DNA of 64,000 nucleotides from JANQOH01 sp965214495 (GTDB lineage: Bacteria > Pseudomonadota > Alphaproteobacteria > UBA7887): NCBI GenBank assembly GCA_965214495.1, contig OZ243958.1:2480001-2544000 (forward strand). The letters run 5' to 3'. Under the pieces are notes generated by a model, which ran no database searches, had not been told where the DNA came from, and saw nothing but the letters and a program-made list of their open reading frames with translations. This document shows, piece after piece, positions 53,159 to 61,697 of the stretch (positions are counted from its first letter, which is position 1; every line of letters starts with the position of its first letter). The translations under genes and the position numbers were made by a program.

Positions 53159-54670
53159 ATGGGCAGCTACTTCACCGAACGCGAATTCCGCCAGGTCGAG
53201 CCGGCCGAGAACGCTTTCCAGTCGCCGGTGCCGACCCAGGTGGTCTCGAACGGCGAGTTCAACCCGCCGCCGCAGTCCCGGCAGCAGAAGCAGGTCGAGG
53301 AGCGCATCAAGGAGCTCGCCGACTATCACGGTGCCCGGCAAGGGCTCGACCGGCGCCAATTCCTGCGCACCAGCTCCGGCATGGCGGCTGCGTTCCTCGC
53401 CATGAACGAAGTCTATGGCGACGTGTTCAAGGTTTCGGAAGCCGAGGCCGCGGACCGCGAAATGGCCACGGAGCTCGCCGAGTCGACACAGAACCAGTTC
53501 GTCTTCGACGTGCAGACCCACTTCGTGCGCGACGACTACACGCAGGAAGGCTTCCTCGGCTTCATCAAGCACGGCGCCGAGGTTTGGGAAAGCGGCGGTG
53601 TCGATGCCGAGACGGTGTCGATGTATCACCTCAAGTTCGAGAACTACGTTCGCGAGATCTATCTCAACAGCGACACCAATCTGACCGTGCTTTCGGGTGC
53701 GCCGTTCGACGATGCGTCGTGGGAATTCCTGTCCAACGACGCGATCGCCGACGCGGTCAACATGGTCAACACGACCGCCGGCTCGACCCGGATGCTCGGC
53801 CATGCGGTGGTGCGCCCCGGCCAGCCGGGCTGGATGGACGAGGTGGACAAGGCGCTCGCGGAGCGCCCGCCGGCGAGCTGGAAGCTCTATACGATCGGCG
53901 ACCCGCTCTCGGCGGCGACCAAATACCCGTTCTATCTCGACGACGAGGAGCTGATCTATCCGTTCTTCGAGAAGGCGGACAAGGCGGGCATCCGCACCAT
54001 GTGCATCCACAAGGGCCTCATGCCGGCCGACTACCGCGACAGTTGGCCCGAGGTCTGGAAGTATCAGACTCCGTTCGATCTCGAGAAGGCCGCTGCGGAC
54101 TGGCCGCAGCTCAACTTCGTGATCTATCACGGGTGCCTGCGCCCGTTCATGGACGCGCCGGGCGAGCCGTTCCGCGCCTTCCAGGAGACCGGTCGCATCG
54201 AATGGGCGACCGACATGGGCGAGGTCGCAGAAAAGGCCGGGGCGACGAACATCTACGCCGAGATGGGCACGAGCTTCGCCTCGACGGCCGTGGCGGATCC
54301 GCGCTTCGCCGCGGCCGTTCTGGGCGCCTGGGTGAAAGGCCTCGGCCCGAACAACGTGGTCTGGGGCACCGACTCGGTCTTCCACGGCTCGCCGCAATGG
54401 CAGATCGAGGCCCTGCGCCGCCTGGAGATCCCCGAAGAGCTTCAGGAACAGTACGGGTTCCCGGCCCTCGGCGCCGGCGACGGCCCGGTCAAGAACCAGA
54501 TCCTGGGTTACAACTCGGCGCGGCTGTACAACCTCGACCTGCAGGCCCACAACGGCCGCATGACCGACGACACCTTCGCCGAACTCAAGCGACAGTATCG
54601 CGAGGCCGGCGAACTGGAGTCGATGCGCGCCAACAAGAGCTACGGCTACATCGCCCGCAAGACGGCCTGA
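53159..54670 (+). CDS. Amidohydrolase with an internal twin-arginine segment
   Basis: A 503-residue amidohydrolase_2-family protein. A twin-arginine motif (DRRQFLR, Arg65-Arg66) followed by a weak hydrophobic stretch (MAAAFLAM) comes only after a 64-residue charged N-terminal region. That is long for a Tat signal. Catalytic-domain markers include FVFDVQTHFVRDD (metal motif), NFVIYHGCLRPFM and VVWGTDSVFHGSPQWQ. The ATG has GGAGGG just upstream (about 53148-53153). It has its own promoter and is followed by a strong terminator, so it is probably transcribed alone. Substrate unknown. Confidence 0.88.
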   Translation: MGSYFTEREFRQVEPAENAFQSPVPTQVVSNGEFNPPPQSRQQKQVEERIKELADYHGARQGLDRRQFLRTSSGMAAAFLAMNEVYGDVFKVSEAEAADREMATELAESTQNQFVFDVQTHFVRDDYTQEGFLGFIKHGAEVWESGGVDAETVSMYHLKFENYVREIYLNSDTNLTVLSGAPFDDASWEFLSNDAIADAVNMVNTTAGSTRMLGHAVVRPGQPGWMDEVDKALAERPPASWKLYTIGDPLSAATKYPFYLDDEELIYPFFEKADKAGIRTMCIHKGLMPADYRDSWPEVWKYQTPFDLEKAAADWPQLNFVIYHGCLRPFMDAPGEPFRAFQETGRIEWATDMGEVAEKAGATNIYAEMGTSFASTAVADPRFAAAVLGAWVKGLGPNNVVWGTDSVFHGSPQWQIEALRRLEIPEELQEQYGFPALGAGDGPVKNQILGYNSARLYNLDLQAHNGRMTDDTFAELKRQYREAGELESMRANKSYGYIARKTA

Positions 54671-54700
54671 GCACACCGGCCTCTTCGACGGTGTTACGGG

Positions 54701-54730
54701 ACCGGGGCGTTCGCGCCCCGGTTCTTTTTT
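54701..54730 (+). terminator. Rho-independent terminator
   Basis: A perfect nine-base stem (ACCGGGGCG, 54701-54709; CGCCCCGGT, 54714-54722) with a TTCG tetraloop is followed by a T-rich tail ending in six T residues (54725-54730). It ends the Tat amidohydrolase transcript. Its tail stops only four bases before the miaA start. Confidence 0.92.
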
Positions 54731-54734
54731 CGGC

Positions 54735-55694
54735 ATGACGGGCACGCACGAACGTCTCGTCATGATCGCCGGACCGACGGCGAGCGGCAAAACGGCCCTC
54801 GCCCTGGCGTTGGCGGAAACGCTGGCGCACACCGGACGGCCTGCGGTGCTGGTCAATGCGGACTCGATGCAGGTCTATCGCGAGCTTGCAATCCTGACCG
54901 CGCGTCCGGGCGCCGCCGATCGTGCGCGAGTCCCCCATCGGCTTTATGGAATCATGCCGGCGTCGGAAGCCTGTTCCGCAGGCCGCTGGCGCGCCCTTGC
55001 GCTGGCCGAGATCGCCGCAGCGCACGGCTCCGGGCGCTTGCCTGTCGTGGTCGGCGGCACCGGCCTCTATATGGAAGCCCTGACCCGCGGCCTGGCACCG
55101 GTACCGCCGGCGTCACTCGAACTCCGCCGCCGCGCCGACCTTCGCCACGCCGCGCTCGGCGCCCGCGCCTTTCATGCCGAGCTCGTCGCGCGCGACCCTG
55201 CGGCGAAAGATCTGGCGGTCAACGACACACAGCGAGTCAAGCGCGCCTGGACGGTGCTGGAAGCGACCGGACGGCCATTGCGGGACTGGCAGACCGAGGC
55301 GCACGAGCCCTTGCGTTGTCCGGTGCTGCGCATTCTGCTGCGACCCGAACGGGCGGCGCTCTACCGTGCGTGCGACGCGCGTTTCGAGGAAATGATGGCG
55401 CGGGGCGCGCTTGACGAGGCGCGCGCGCTCGCCGCACTCGAACTCGACCCGGGACTGCCGGCGATGAAGGCGCTCGGCGTGCGCGCATTGCTCGACCATA
55501 TCGCCGGAATCATCGATCGAGACGAAGCGATCGCCCGCACGAAGGGAGCGACGCGCCGTTACGCCAAGCGCCAACTGACATGGTTTCGCCACCGCTATGC
55601 GGCAAACCTCACCGTGACGCCGGACGGTGGCAGGTTCGCCGCCGCGGTCGAAGCTTGCCACATCGCGGTCCATCGCTTCTTATCGGCCGATTGA
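54735..55694 (+). CDS. miaA: tRNA dimethylallyltransferase
   Basis: MiaA of 319 residues, which prenylates A37 of tRNAs reading UNN codons. The P-loop is AGPTASGKTALAL near residue 12. NADSMQVYREL, VVVGGTGLYMEALTRGL and TKGATRRYAKRQLTWFR are family signatures. The ATG at 54735 lacks a Shine-Dalgarno because a terminator hairpin occupies the upstream bases; an in-frame ATG at 54762 would cut the conserved first strand. How it is transcribed is unclear. Confidence 0.95.
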   Translation: MTGTHERLVMIAGPTASGKTALALALAETLAHTGRPAVLVNADSMQVYRELAILTARPGAADRARVPHRLYGIMPASEACSAGRWRALALAEIAAAHGSGRLPVVVGGTGLYMEALTRGLAPVPPASLELRRRADLRHAALGARAFHAELVARDPAAKDLAVNDTQRVKRAWTVLEATGRPLRDWQTEAHEPLRCPVLRILLRPERAALYRACDARFEEMMARGALDEARALAALELDPGLPAMKALGVRALLDHIAGIIDRDEAIARTKGATRRYAKRQLTWFRHRYAANLTVTPDGGRFAAAVEACHIAVHRFLSAD

Positions 55695-55698
55695 CTTG

Positions 55699-55728
55699 TT
55701 GACCGACTGACCCTCCGGCGCATAGCTT
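55699..55728 (+). promoter_or_regulatory. Possible ilvB promoter
   Basis: TTGACC (55699-55704) is followed after 18 bases by TAGCTT (55723-55728). The -35 is good and the -10 is weak. The leader is too short for a peptide attenuator and none is visible. Confidence 0.35.
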
Positions 55729-55768
55729 TGCCGGCCTTTGCGACCGGCGCGCGAACCGAGAGGCGGCC

Positions 55769-57517
55769 ATGACTCTCAGCGGCAGCGAGATCGTCATCCA
55801 ATCCCTGGTCGATCAGGGAGTCGAGGTCGTATTCGGCTATCCTGGGGGCGCTGTGCTGCCGATCTACGATGCCCTGTTCCAGCAGAACCGGCTGCGGCAC
55901 ATCCTGGTGCGCCATGAGCAGGCGGCGGTTCATGCGGCCGAAGGCTATGCGCGATCGACGGGGCGTGTCGGTTGCGTGCTCGTGACCTCGGGCCCCGGCG
56001 CCACCAACGCGGTCACCGGCCTTACGGACGCGCTGATGGACTCGGTGCCGATCGTCTGTCTGACCGGCCAAGTGCCGACTCATTTGATCGGCAACGACGC
56101 CTTTCAGGAAGCGGATACTGTCGGCATCACCCGTCCGTGCACCAAGCATAATTATCTGGTTAAGGACGTGCACGACCTCGGGCGCATCGTGGCCGAGGCG
56201 TTCTACATCGCTGCGGCCGGCCGCCCCGGACCGGTCGTGATCGACCTGCCGAAGGACGTGGTCAACGACCGCTGCGACTACGCGCCCCACGACGACGCCC
56301 GCCACCAGACCTATCGCCCGCGGCGCGCCCCGGTGGCCGCGCGCGTCGCCGAGGCGGCAGCGCTGCTCGCTTCGGCGCGACGGCCGATCATTTATACCGG
56401 CGGCGGCGTGATCAATTCGGGGCCGAAAGCGGTCGAGTGTCTGCGGGCGTTTGCGCGCGCGACCGGTTTCCCCGTGACCCAGACGTTGCTGGGTCTCGGC
56501 GGCTTTCCTGCCACCGACCGCCAATCGCTGGGCATGGTCGGTATGCACGGCACATACGAGTCGAACATGGGCATGCACGATAGCGACGTGATGCTCGCCG
56601 TGGGCGCGCGGTTCGACGACCGAGTGACCGGACGCCTCACCGGCTTTTCACCCGGGTCGAAGAAGATCCACATCGACATCGACCCGTCGTCTATCAACAA
56701 GAACGTGCCGATCGACGTGCCACTGGTCGGCGACGCCGGCGAAACGCTTACAGCCCTGCTGGCGGAGTGGAAGGAGCGGGGTTACGCGCCCGACCGCGCC
56801 GCGCTCGCCGGATGGTGGGGGCAGATCGAAACCTGGCGCCGGATCGACTGCCTGCGCTACGAGCCGGGCCGAACCAGCATCAAGCCGCAATACGCCTTGC
56901 AACGGTTGCAGGCTCTGACCGCCGGAAGAAACGTCTATTTCACTACCGAAGTCGGGCAACACCAGATGTGGGCCGCACAATTCCTCAAAATAGAGGAACC
57001 CTTGCGCTGGATGACCTCGGGCGGCCTCGGCACCATGGGCTACGGCTTTCCGGCGGCCCTCGGCGTTCAGGTTGCGCACCCGGAGGCACTGGTCATCGAT
57101 GTCGCCGGAGAAGCGTCGTTCCTGATGAACATGCAGGAAATGTCGACGGCGGCGCAGTATCGCCTGCCGGTCAAGGTTTTCATCCTCAACAACGAATATC
57201 TCGGCATGGTGCGTCAGTGGCAGGAGTTCTTCCACGGCGGCCGCTATGCGGAGAGCTATACCGATTCGCTGCCCGATTTCGTGCGCCTCGCGGAGAGCTT
57301 CGGCTGGCTCGGTCTGCGCGCGTCACGCCCCGACGAGGTGGATGCGGCGATAGAGCGCATGATCGCGCATGACGGCCCGGTGCTCGCCGACATCTGTGTC
57401 GACAAGATGGAGAACGTGTTCCCGATGATTCCGGCGGGCGCGGCGCACCACGAGATGAAGCTGTCGGACGAGGACGCGGTGCCGACGCGCACCGAAGAAG
57501 GGATGGTGCTCGTATAG
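55769..57517 (+). CDS. ilvB: Acetolactate synthase large subunit
   Basis: The 582-residue catalytic subunit of acetohydroxyacid synthase, first common step of branched-chain amino-acid synthesis. The N-terminal glutamate is in LVRHEQAAVHAAEGYAR, followed by GPGATNAVTGLTDA. The TPP/Mg motif reads VAGEASFLMNMQEM with Glu where many relatives have Asp, a variant I recall as normal in alphaproteobacteria. The NNEYLGMVRQWQEFF segment marks the anabolic enzyme. The regulatory subunit gene ilvN/ilvH does not follow; an MscS gene does. Confidence 0.95.
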   Translation: MTLSGSEIVIQSLVDQGVEVVFGYPGGAVLPIYDALFQQNRLRHILVRHEQAAVHAAEGYARSTGRVGCVLVTSGPGATNAVTGLTDALMDSVPIVCLTGQVPTHLIGNDAFQEADTVGITRPCTKHNYLVKDVHDLGRIVAEAFYIAAAGRPGPVVIDLPKDVVNDRCDYAPHDDARHQTYRPRRAPVAARVAEAAALLASARRPIIYTGGGVINSGPKAVECLRAFARATGFPVTQTLLGLGGFPATDRQSLGMVGMHGTYESNMGMHDSDVMLAVGARFDDRVTGRLTGFSPGSKKIHIDIDPSSINKNVPIDVPLVGDAGETLTALLAEWKERGYAPDRAALAGWWGQIETWRRIDCLRYEPGRTSIKPQYALQRLQALTAGRNVYFTTEVGQHQMWAAQFLKIEEPLRWMTSGGLGTMGYGFPAALGVQVAHPEALVIDVAGEASFLMNMQEMSTAAQYRLPVKVFILNNEYLGMVRQWQEFFHGGRYAESYTDSLPDFVRLAESFGWLGLRASRPDEVDAAIERMIAHDGPVLADICVDKMENVFPMIPAGAAHHEMKLSDEDAVPTRTEEGMVLV

Positions 57518-57623
57518 GCGGCGGCGACCGCCGAGGTTTCGGGCCGGCAGTTCTTTCTCCGACGCCGCTGCGCCACCTTCTCCGAGGTTGACCGAGGATG
57601 CGTGCGCCGTAGGCTTTGCCGCC

Positions 57624-59825
57624 ATGTTCGCCCTCATCCTCCGTTTCGCCCTGACGGCGCTGCTGGTGTCGGCGACCGCCGATGCGACATGGGCGCAAGA
57701 TCCGGATACCGCCGAGCTCGAAGCCCTTGTCGAAACCCTTGAGGACGACTCCCGGCGTGCGGCGCTGATCGCGCAATTGGAAGCGTTGATCGAAGCCCGA
57801 CGCGCCACCGAAGACCCGCTGCGGGCCGACTCGCCCGGCGCGGCGCTGCTCGCTGCCGTTTCCAGCCGCGTCGCTGCGGCGGGCCACGAGATCGGCGCCG
57901 CCGCCGCCGCGATCGAGGCGATTCCCGGCGCCCTCGCGGCGCTGCGCGTTCGCGCCGCAGCCCCCGGCGTTTTCGCCGATTGGGCGCGCGCGGCAGGCCA
58001 ATTGTTGCTCGCGTTCGCGGGCGCCTGGCTCGCGCACCGGCTCACCGCGCGCGTGCTCGCCCCGGCGCGCGCGGCGCTCGCCGAACGGCCCGGTGACGGA
58101 CGCTTTGCGGCCGGCGCGCTTTACGCCGCCTGGGCCGTGCTCGCGTTTGTGCCGCCAGCGGCGTTCGCTGCCGGTGGTTGGGTCGTCATGGCCGCCGCCG
58201 GTCCGCCCCCCGCGCCGCGCTTGATCGGCCTCGCGCTGATCGACGCCGCCGCCCTCCTGCTGGGCGTCGCCGTCGCGGCGCGTCTCGTCCTCGCCCCCAC
58301 GGTAGGCCGCTGGCGACTCGCGCCGGTGAGCGACGAGACCGCCGCCGCGCTCCTTACCGAGGTGCGTCGGGTTGCCGCCGTCGTCCTCTTCGGCGCCGCG
58401 TTCGGCGAAGCGGCGCTGGCGCTCGGCCTGCCCGTCGGCGCGCACGCCGCCTGGCTCAAGCTCGTCGGTCTCGCGGCGGTAGGGCTTCTCGTTGCCGTCG
58501 TCCTGCGCTACCGGCGCCCGGTGGCCGACGCCATCCGCGGCGCGCCCCATGCCGGCGCGGCCGGCCAACCCGGCGGCCTGCGCGCCCGCCTCGCCGATTT
58601 CTGGCATCTGCCGGCCATCCTCTACGTCCTCGTCGCGTGCGGCGCGTGGGCGACGCCCGGCGGCGGCTTTCCCGCTCTCGCGCGCGCCGCGGCGGCGGCG
58701 GCGCTCGCGCTTGCCGCCATCGGCCTGTTCCAGGCGTCGCGCCGCACCTTCGGCAGCGGAGTCCGGTTCGGACGCGCGGCGCGCGCCCGTTTTCCCGGTC
58801 TCGAACGACGCGCCGACCGCTACGCCGGCGGCCTGCGGCGGACGCTGGGGGCGGGTGTTCTCGCCATCGCCGTCCTGCTCCTGGTCGAGATCTGGATCGG
58901 CGGCGCGTTCGCCTGGCTGGCCAGCGAGCCGGGCCGTGTCCTGGTCGGGCGCGCGGCGTCGATCGCACTGATCCTGCTCGCCGCCGCGATCGCCTGGGAA
59001 CTGGCCGGCGCCCTGACGGCGCGCCTGACGCCGCGCGGCGACGACCGTCAGTCGCGGGGCGCCCGCCTGCACACCCTCATGCCGCTGGCGCGCAACGCCG
59101 CCCGGGTGGCGATCGGCGCCGTCACCGCGCTCACGATCATGTCGGAACTCGGCATCGCCATCGGCCCGCTGCTCGCTGGCGCCGGTATCGCCGGTATCGC
59201 CATCGGTTTCGGCGCCCAGAGCCTGATCAAGGACGTGATTACGGGGATATTCATCCTGCTCGAAGACTCGATCGCGGTCGGCGACGTGGTCGATGTCGGC
59301 GGCCATTCCGGAGTCGTCGAGAGCATGACCGTGCGCGCGGTGCGTCTGCGCGATCTCGGCGGCAACGTGCATATCGTGCCGTTCGGCGACGTCGGCAGCG
59401 TGCTCAACATGACGCGCGATTTCTCCTACGCACTCATCGAAGCCGGCGTCGCCTACAAGGAGAACGTCGATCACGTGGTCGCGGTTCTGCACGCGGTCGG
59501 CGAGGCGGTGCGTGGCGACCCCGACTACCGCCCCGATATATTGGAGCCGCTCGAAGTGCTCGGGCTGGACTCGTTCGGCGACTCTTCGGTTAATATACGG
59601 GTGCGCCTGAAGACCCGCCCCCGGCGGCAATGGCGCGTGCGCCGCGAGTTTCACCGCCGCATGAAGCAGGCTTTCGACGACGCGGGGATCGAGATCCCGT
59701 TCCCGTATCGCACCCTGACGTTCGCGGATCCGGGCGCGGCGGAAGCCATGCCCGCTCCGGCGCGGGGAGGCAGCGGCGTGCGGTACGGTGCGAGCGGAGA
59801 CGACGAAGGAGCGGGAGACCCATGA
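57624..59825 (+). CDS. MscS-family mechanosensitive channel, large form
   Basis: A 733-residue channel with a signal peptide (cleavage likely after ATWAQ) and a periplasmic helical domain. About ten hydrophobic segments precede the MscS core (AGIAGIAIGFGAQSLIKDV, the glycine/alanine-rich pore helix). The beta domain IAVGDVVDVGGHSGVVESM and the ferredoxin-like end VRREFHRRMKQAFDDAGIEIPFPYRT follow. It resembles the YbdG/MscK-like long channels that relieve osmotic downshock. The start is at 57624, since an upstream in-frame ATG lacks the signal-peptide context. Its stop overlaps the next ATG (ATGA). Confidence 0.92.
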   Translation: MFALILRFALTALLVSATADATWAQDPDTAELEALVETLEDDSRRAALIAQLEALIEARRATEDPLRADSPGAALLAAVSSRVAAAGHEIGAAAAAIEAIPGALAALRVRAAAPGVFADWARAAGQLLLAFAGAWLAHRLTARVLAPARAALAERPGDGRFAAGALYAAWAVLAFVPPAAFAAGGWVVMAAAGPPPAPRLIGLALIDAAALLLGVAVAARLVLAPTVGRWRLAPVSDETAAALLTEVRRVAAVVLFGAAFGEAALALGLPVGAHAAWLKLVGLAAVGLLVAVVLRYRRPVADAIRGAPHAGAAGQPGGLRARLADFWHLPAILYVLVACGAWATPGGGFPALARAAAAAALALAAIGLFQASRRTFGSGVRFGRAARARFPGLERRADRYAGGLRRTLGAGVLAIAVLLLVEIWIGGAFAWLASEPGRVLVGRAASIALILLAAAIAWELAGALTARLTPRGDDRQSRGARLHTLMPLARNAARVAIGAVTALTIMSELGIAIGPLLAGAGIAGIAIGFGAQSLIKDVITGIFILLEDSIAVGDVVDVGGHSGVVESMTVRAVRLRDLGGNVHIVPFGDVGSVLNMTRDFSYALIEAGVAYKENVDHVVAVLHAVGEAVRGDPDYRPDILEPLEVLGLDSFGDSSVNIRVRLKTRPRRQWRVRREFHRRMKQAFDDAGIEIPFPYRTLTFADPGAAEAMPAPARGGSGVRYGASGDDEGAGDP

Positions 59826-61006
59826 CCAGCGTGCTCGAAGGCGTGAGGGTGCTCGATTTCGGGCGCTATATCGCGGGGCCGTTCTGCGCCACCCTGCTGG
59901 CGGAAATGGGCGCCGACGTGATCCGCATCGAGAAGACCGCCGGCAGCGAGGACCGTTTCGTACAACCGGTCTCCGAGAACGGACCCGGCGCGACCTTTCT
60001 GCAACTCGGACGCAACAAACGCGGCCTGACGCTGAACCCGCGCACTCCGGGCGGCGCCGAAATCGTCCGGCGGCTGGTCCGAACCGCCGACGTGGTGGTC
60101 GCCAACCTGCCGCCGCCCACGCTGGCCGTGATGGGCATCGACTACGACAGCCTGAAGGCGCAGCGCCCTGATATCATCCTGACCACCACCTCCGGCTTCG
60201 GCCGGGTGGGGCCAATGAGCGACCGGGTCGGTTTCGACGGCATCGGCCAGGCAATGAACGGCGCGATGTATCTCTCCGGCTGGCCGGACGAGCCGATGCG
60301 AGCGTTCCTCCCCTATATCGATTTCGGCACCGCGCTCTATTCGGCGTTCGGCACGATGGCGGCGTTGATGCACCGGGCGAAAACCGGCGAGGGTCAGACT
60401 GTCGAGACGTCGCTGCTCGGCACCGCCTTGTCGTTCAACCACCCGACGGTGATCGAGCAGGCGTTGCGTGCGCCGAACCGCACGGCGACCGGCAATCGCG
60501 GCCAGACTTCGGCGCCGACCGACGCCTTTCAGACCGCTGACGGCTGGCTCCTCGTGCAGACCGTGGGCAATCCGCTCTATGCGCGCTGGGCGCGGTTGAT
60601 GGGCGAGGAACATTGGCTGAGCGACCCCCGCTTCGCCACCGACGAGGCGCGCGGCGACAATCGCGACACGATCTGCGAACGCATGGCGGAATGGACCGGC
60701 CAGCGCACCACCGAGGAGTGTGTCGCCGCGCTGGAAGCGGCGCGCATTCCGTCGGCGCCGGTTCTGACTCCGCAGGACATTCTGGAACACGACCATATCC
60801 GGGCGATGGCGCTGATGCGGCCTGTCACGTTCCCCGGCGTCGCCGATCCGGTGCCGTTGCTCAGGCTGCCGCTTCATCTGTCGGCCACGCCGGGAGCGAT
60901 CCGCCATCGCGCGCCCACGCTCGGCGAGCACACCGACTCCATTCTCGACGAGCTCGGCTACGGCACCGGGGAGATCGTCGCCTTGCGTCGCGACGGCGTG
61001 ATATAG
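59822..61006 (+). CDS. CaiB/BaiF family CoA-transferase
   Basis: A class III CoA-transferase of 394 residues, beginning LEGVRVLDFGRYIAGPFCATLLAEMGADV (split over residues 5-33). The likely catalytic aspartate is in VGFDGIGQAMNGAM, and HYDAVWRG-type segment FLPYIDFGTALYSAFGTMAALMHR follows. Family members move CoA between carboxylic acids. The ATG overlaps the MscS stop, so the genes are coupled although no functional link is obvious. Confidence 0.93.
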   Translation: MTSVLEGVRVLDFGRYIAGPFCATLLAEMGADVIRIEKTAGSEDRFVQPVSENGPGATFLQLGRNKRGLTLNPRTPGGAEIVRRLVRTADVVVANLPPPTLAVMGIDYDSLKAQRPDIILTTTSGFGRVGPMSDRVGFDGIGQAMNGAMYLSGWPDEPMRAFLPYIDFGTALYSAFGTMAALMHRAKTGEGQTVETSLLGTALSFNHPTVIEQALRAPNRTATGNRGQTSAPTDAFQTADGWLLVQTVGNPLYARWARLMGEEHWLSDPRFATDEARGDNRDTICERMAEWTGQRTTEECVAALEAARIPSAPVLTPQDILEHDHIRAMALMRPVTFPGVADPVPLLRLPLHLSATPGAIRHRAPTLGEHTDSILDELGYGTGEIVALRRDGVI

Positions 61007-61179
61007 GCCGGAATCGCTCGTCCGGGGAGGTCAAGATCGGCTTGCCACGCGCGAAAAAAAACGCGCTTCGCGGCGGCCCGAACACAAGTCGGTAGCGCCG
61101 ACAGGCCCTTCCCGGACCCGGAAGCGGCCCGCAATCGAATCTCCAGCGTCGATACCGGTTTCGGGGGCCACTCTCGGCA

Positions 61180-61208
61180 TTGATTCCGCGCGACGGCAAT
61201 CCTAATAT
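61180..61208 (+). promoter_or_regulatory. Promoter of the rpoZ-rel operon
   Basis: TTGATT (61180-61185), a 17-base spacer and TAATAT (61203-61208) form a near-consensus sigma-70 promoter. The predicted transcript start near 61215 leaves about 65 bases before the rpoZ ATG at 61281. The rest of 61007-61280 shows no gene. Confidence 0.65.
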
Positions 61209-61280
61209 GGCGGGCAGCGGATCGCGGTCGGGAACCGTGGCCGACCTGTCCGTTCAGTGTCCGATCGAGGAGCGGCGACC

Positions 61281-61664
61281 ATGGCGCGCGTGACGGTGGA
61301 AGACTGCGTTACCAAGATTCCCAACCGGTTCGAACTGGTCATGCTCGCGGCGCAGCGGGCGCGCGATATTTCCGCCGGCGCCGAATTGACCGTGGAAGAT
61401 GACGACGACCGCAATCCGGTGATCGCGTTGCGCGAGATCGCCGAGGAAACCGTCACTCGCACGGGCCTGACAGACTCGCTGTTGCGCGGCTTGCAACGCC
61501 ACGCCGAGATCGACGAGCCCGACGACTCGCCGGTGCAGTTGCCGGCGTCCGAAGAGGCCATGTTGTCCGCCGAGGGCGCGGCCGAGGCGGCGTTCGCCGC
61601 GCAATTGGCGGCCGCGGCGGCGGATGCTCCCGACCCCGGCGTGGCCCCCGACGACAAGGACTGA
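61281..61664 (+). CDS. rpoZ: RNA polymerase omega subunit
   Basis: Omega of 127 residues, starting MARVTVEDCVTKIPNRFELV with the conserved RARDISAGAELTVEDDDDRNPVIALREI region (residues about 28-55). The alanine- and aspartate-rich C-terminal tail is typical of alphaproteobacteria. It binds and stabilises the beta-prime subunit and is needed for the (p)ppGpp response, which fits the rel gene 33 bases downstream. The start at 61281 is preferred to an upstream in-frame ATG at 61257. Confidence 0.96.
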   Translation: MARVTVEDCVTKIPNRFELVMLAAQRARDISAGAELTVEDDDDRNPVIALREIAEETVTRTGLTDSLLRGLQRHAEIDEPDDSPVQLPASEEAMLSAEGAAEAAFAAQLAAAAADAPDPGVAPDDKD

Positions 61665-61697
61665 ACCGACCGCCGGCGTCGACCGCCGGCGCGCGCC

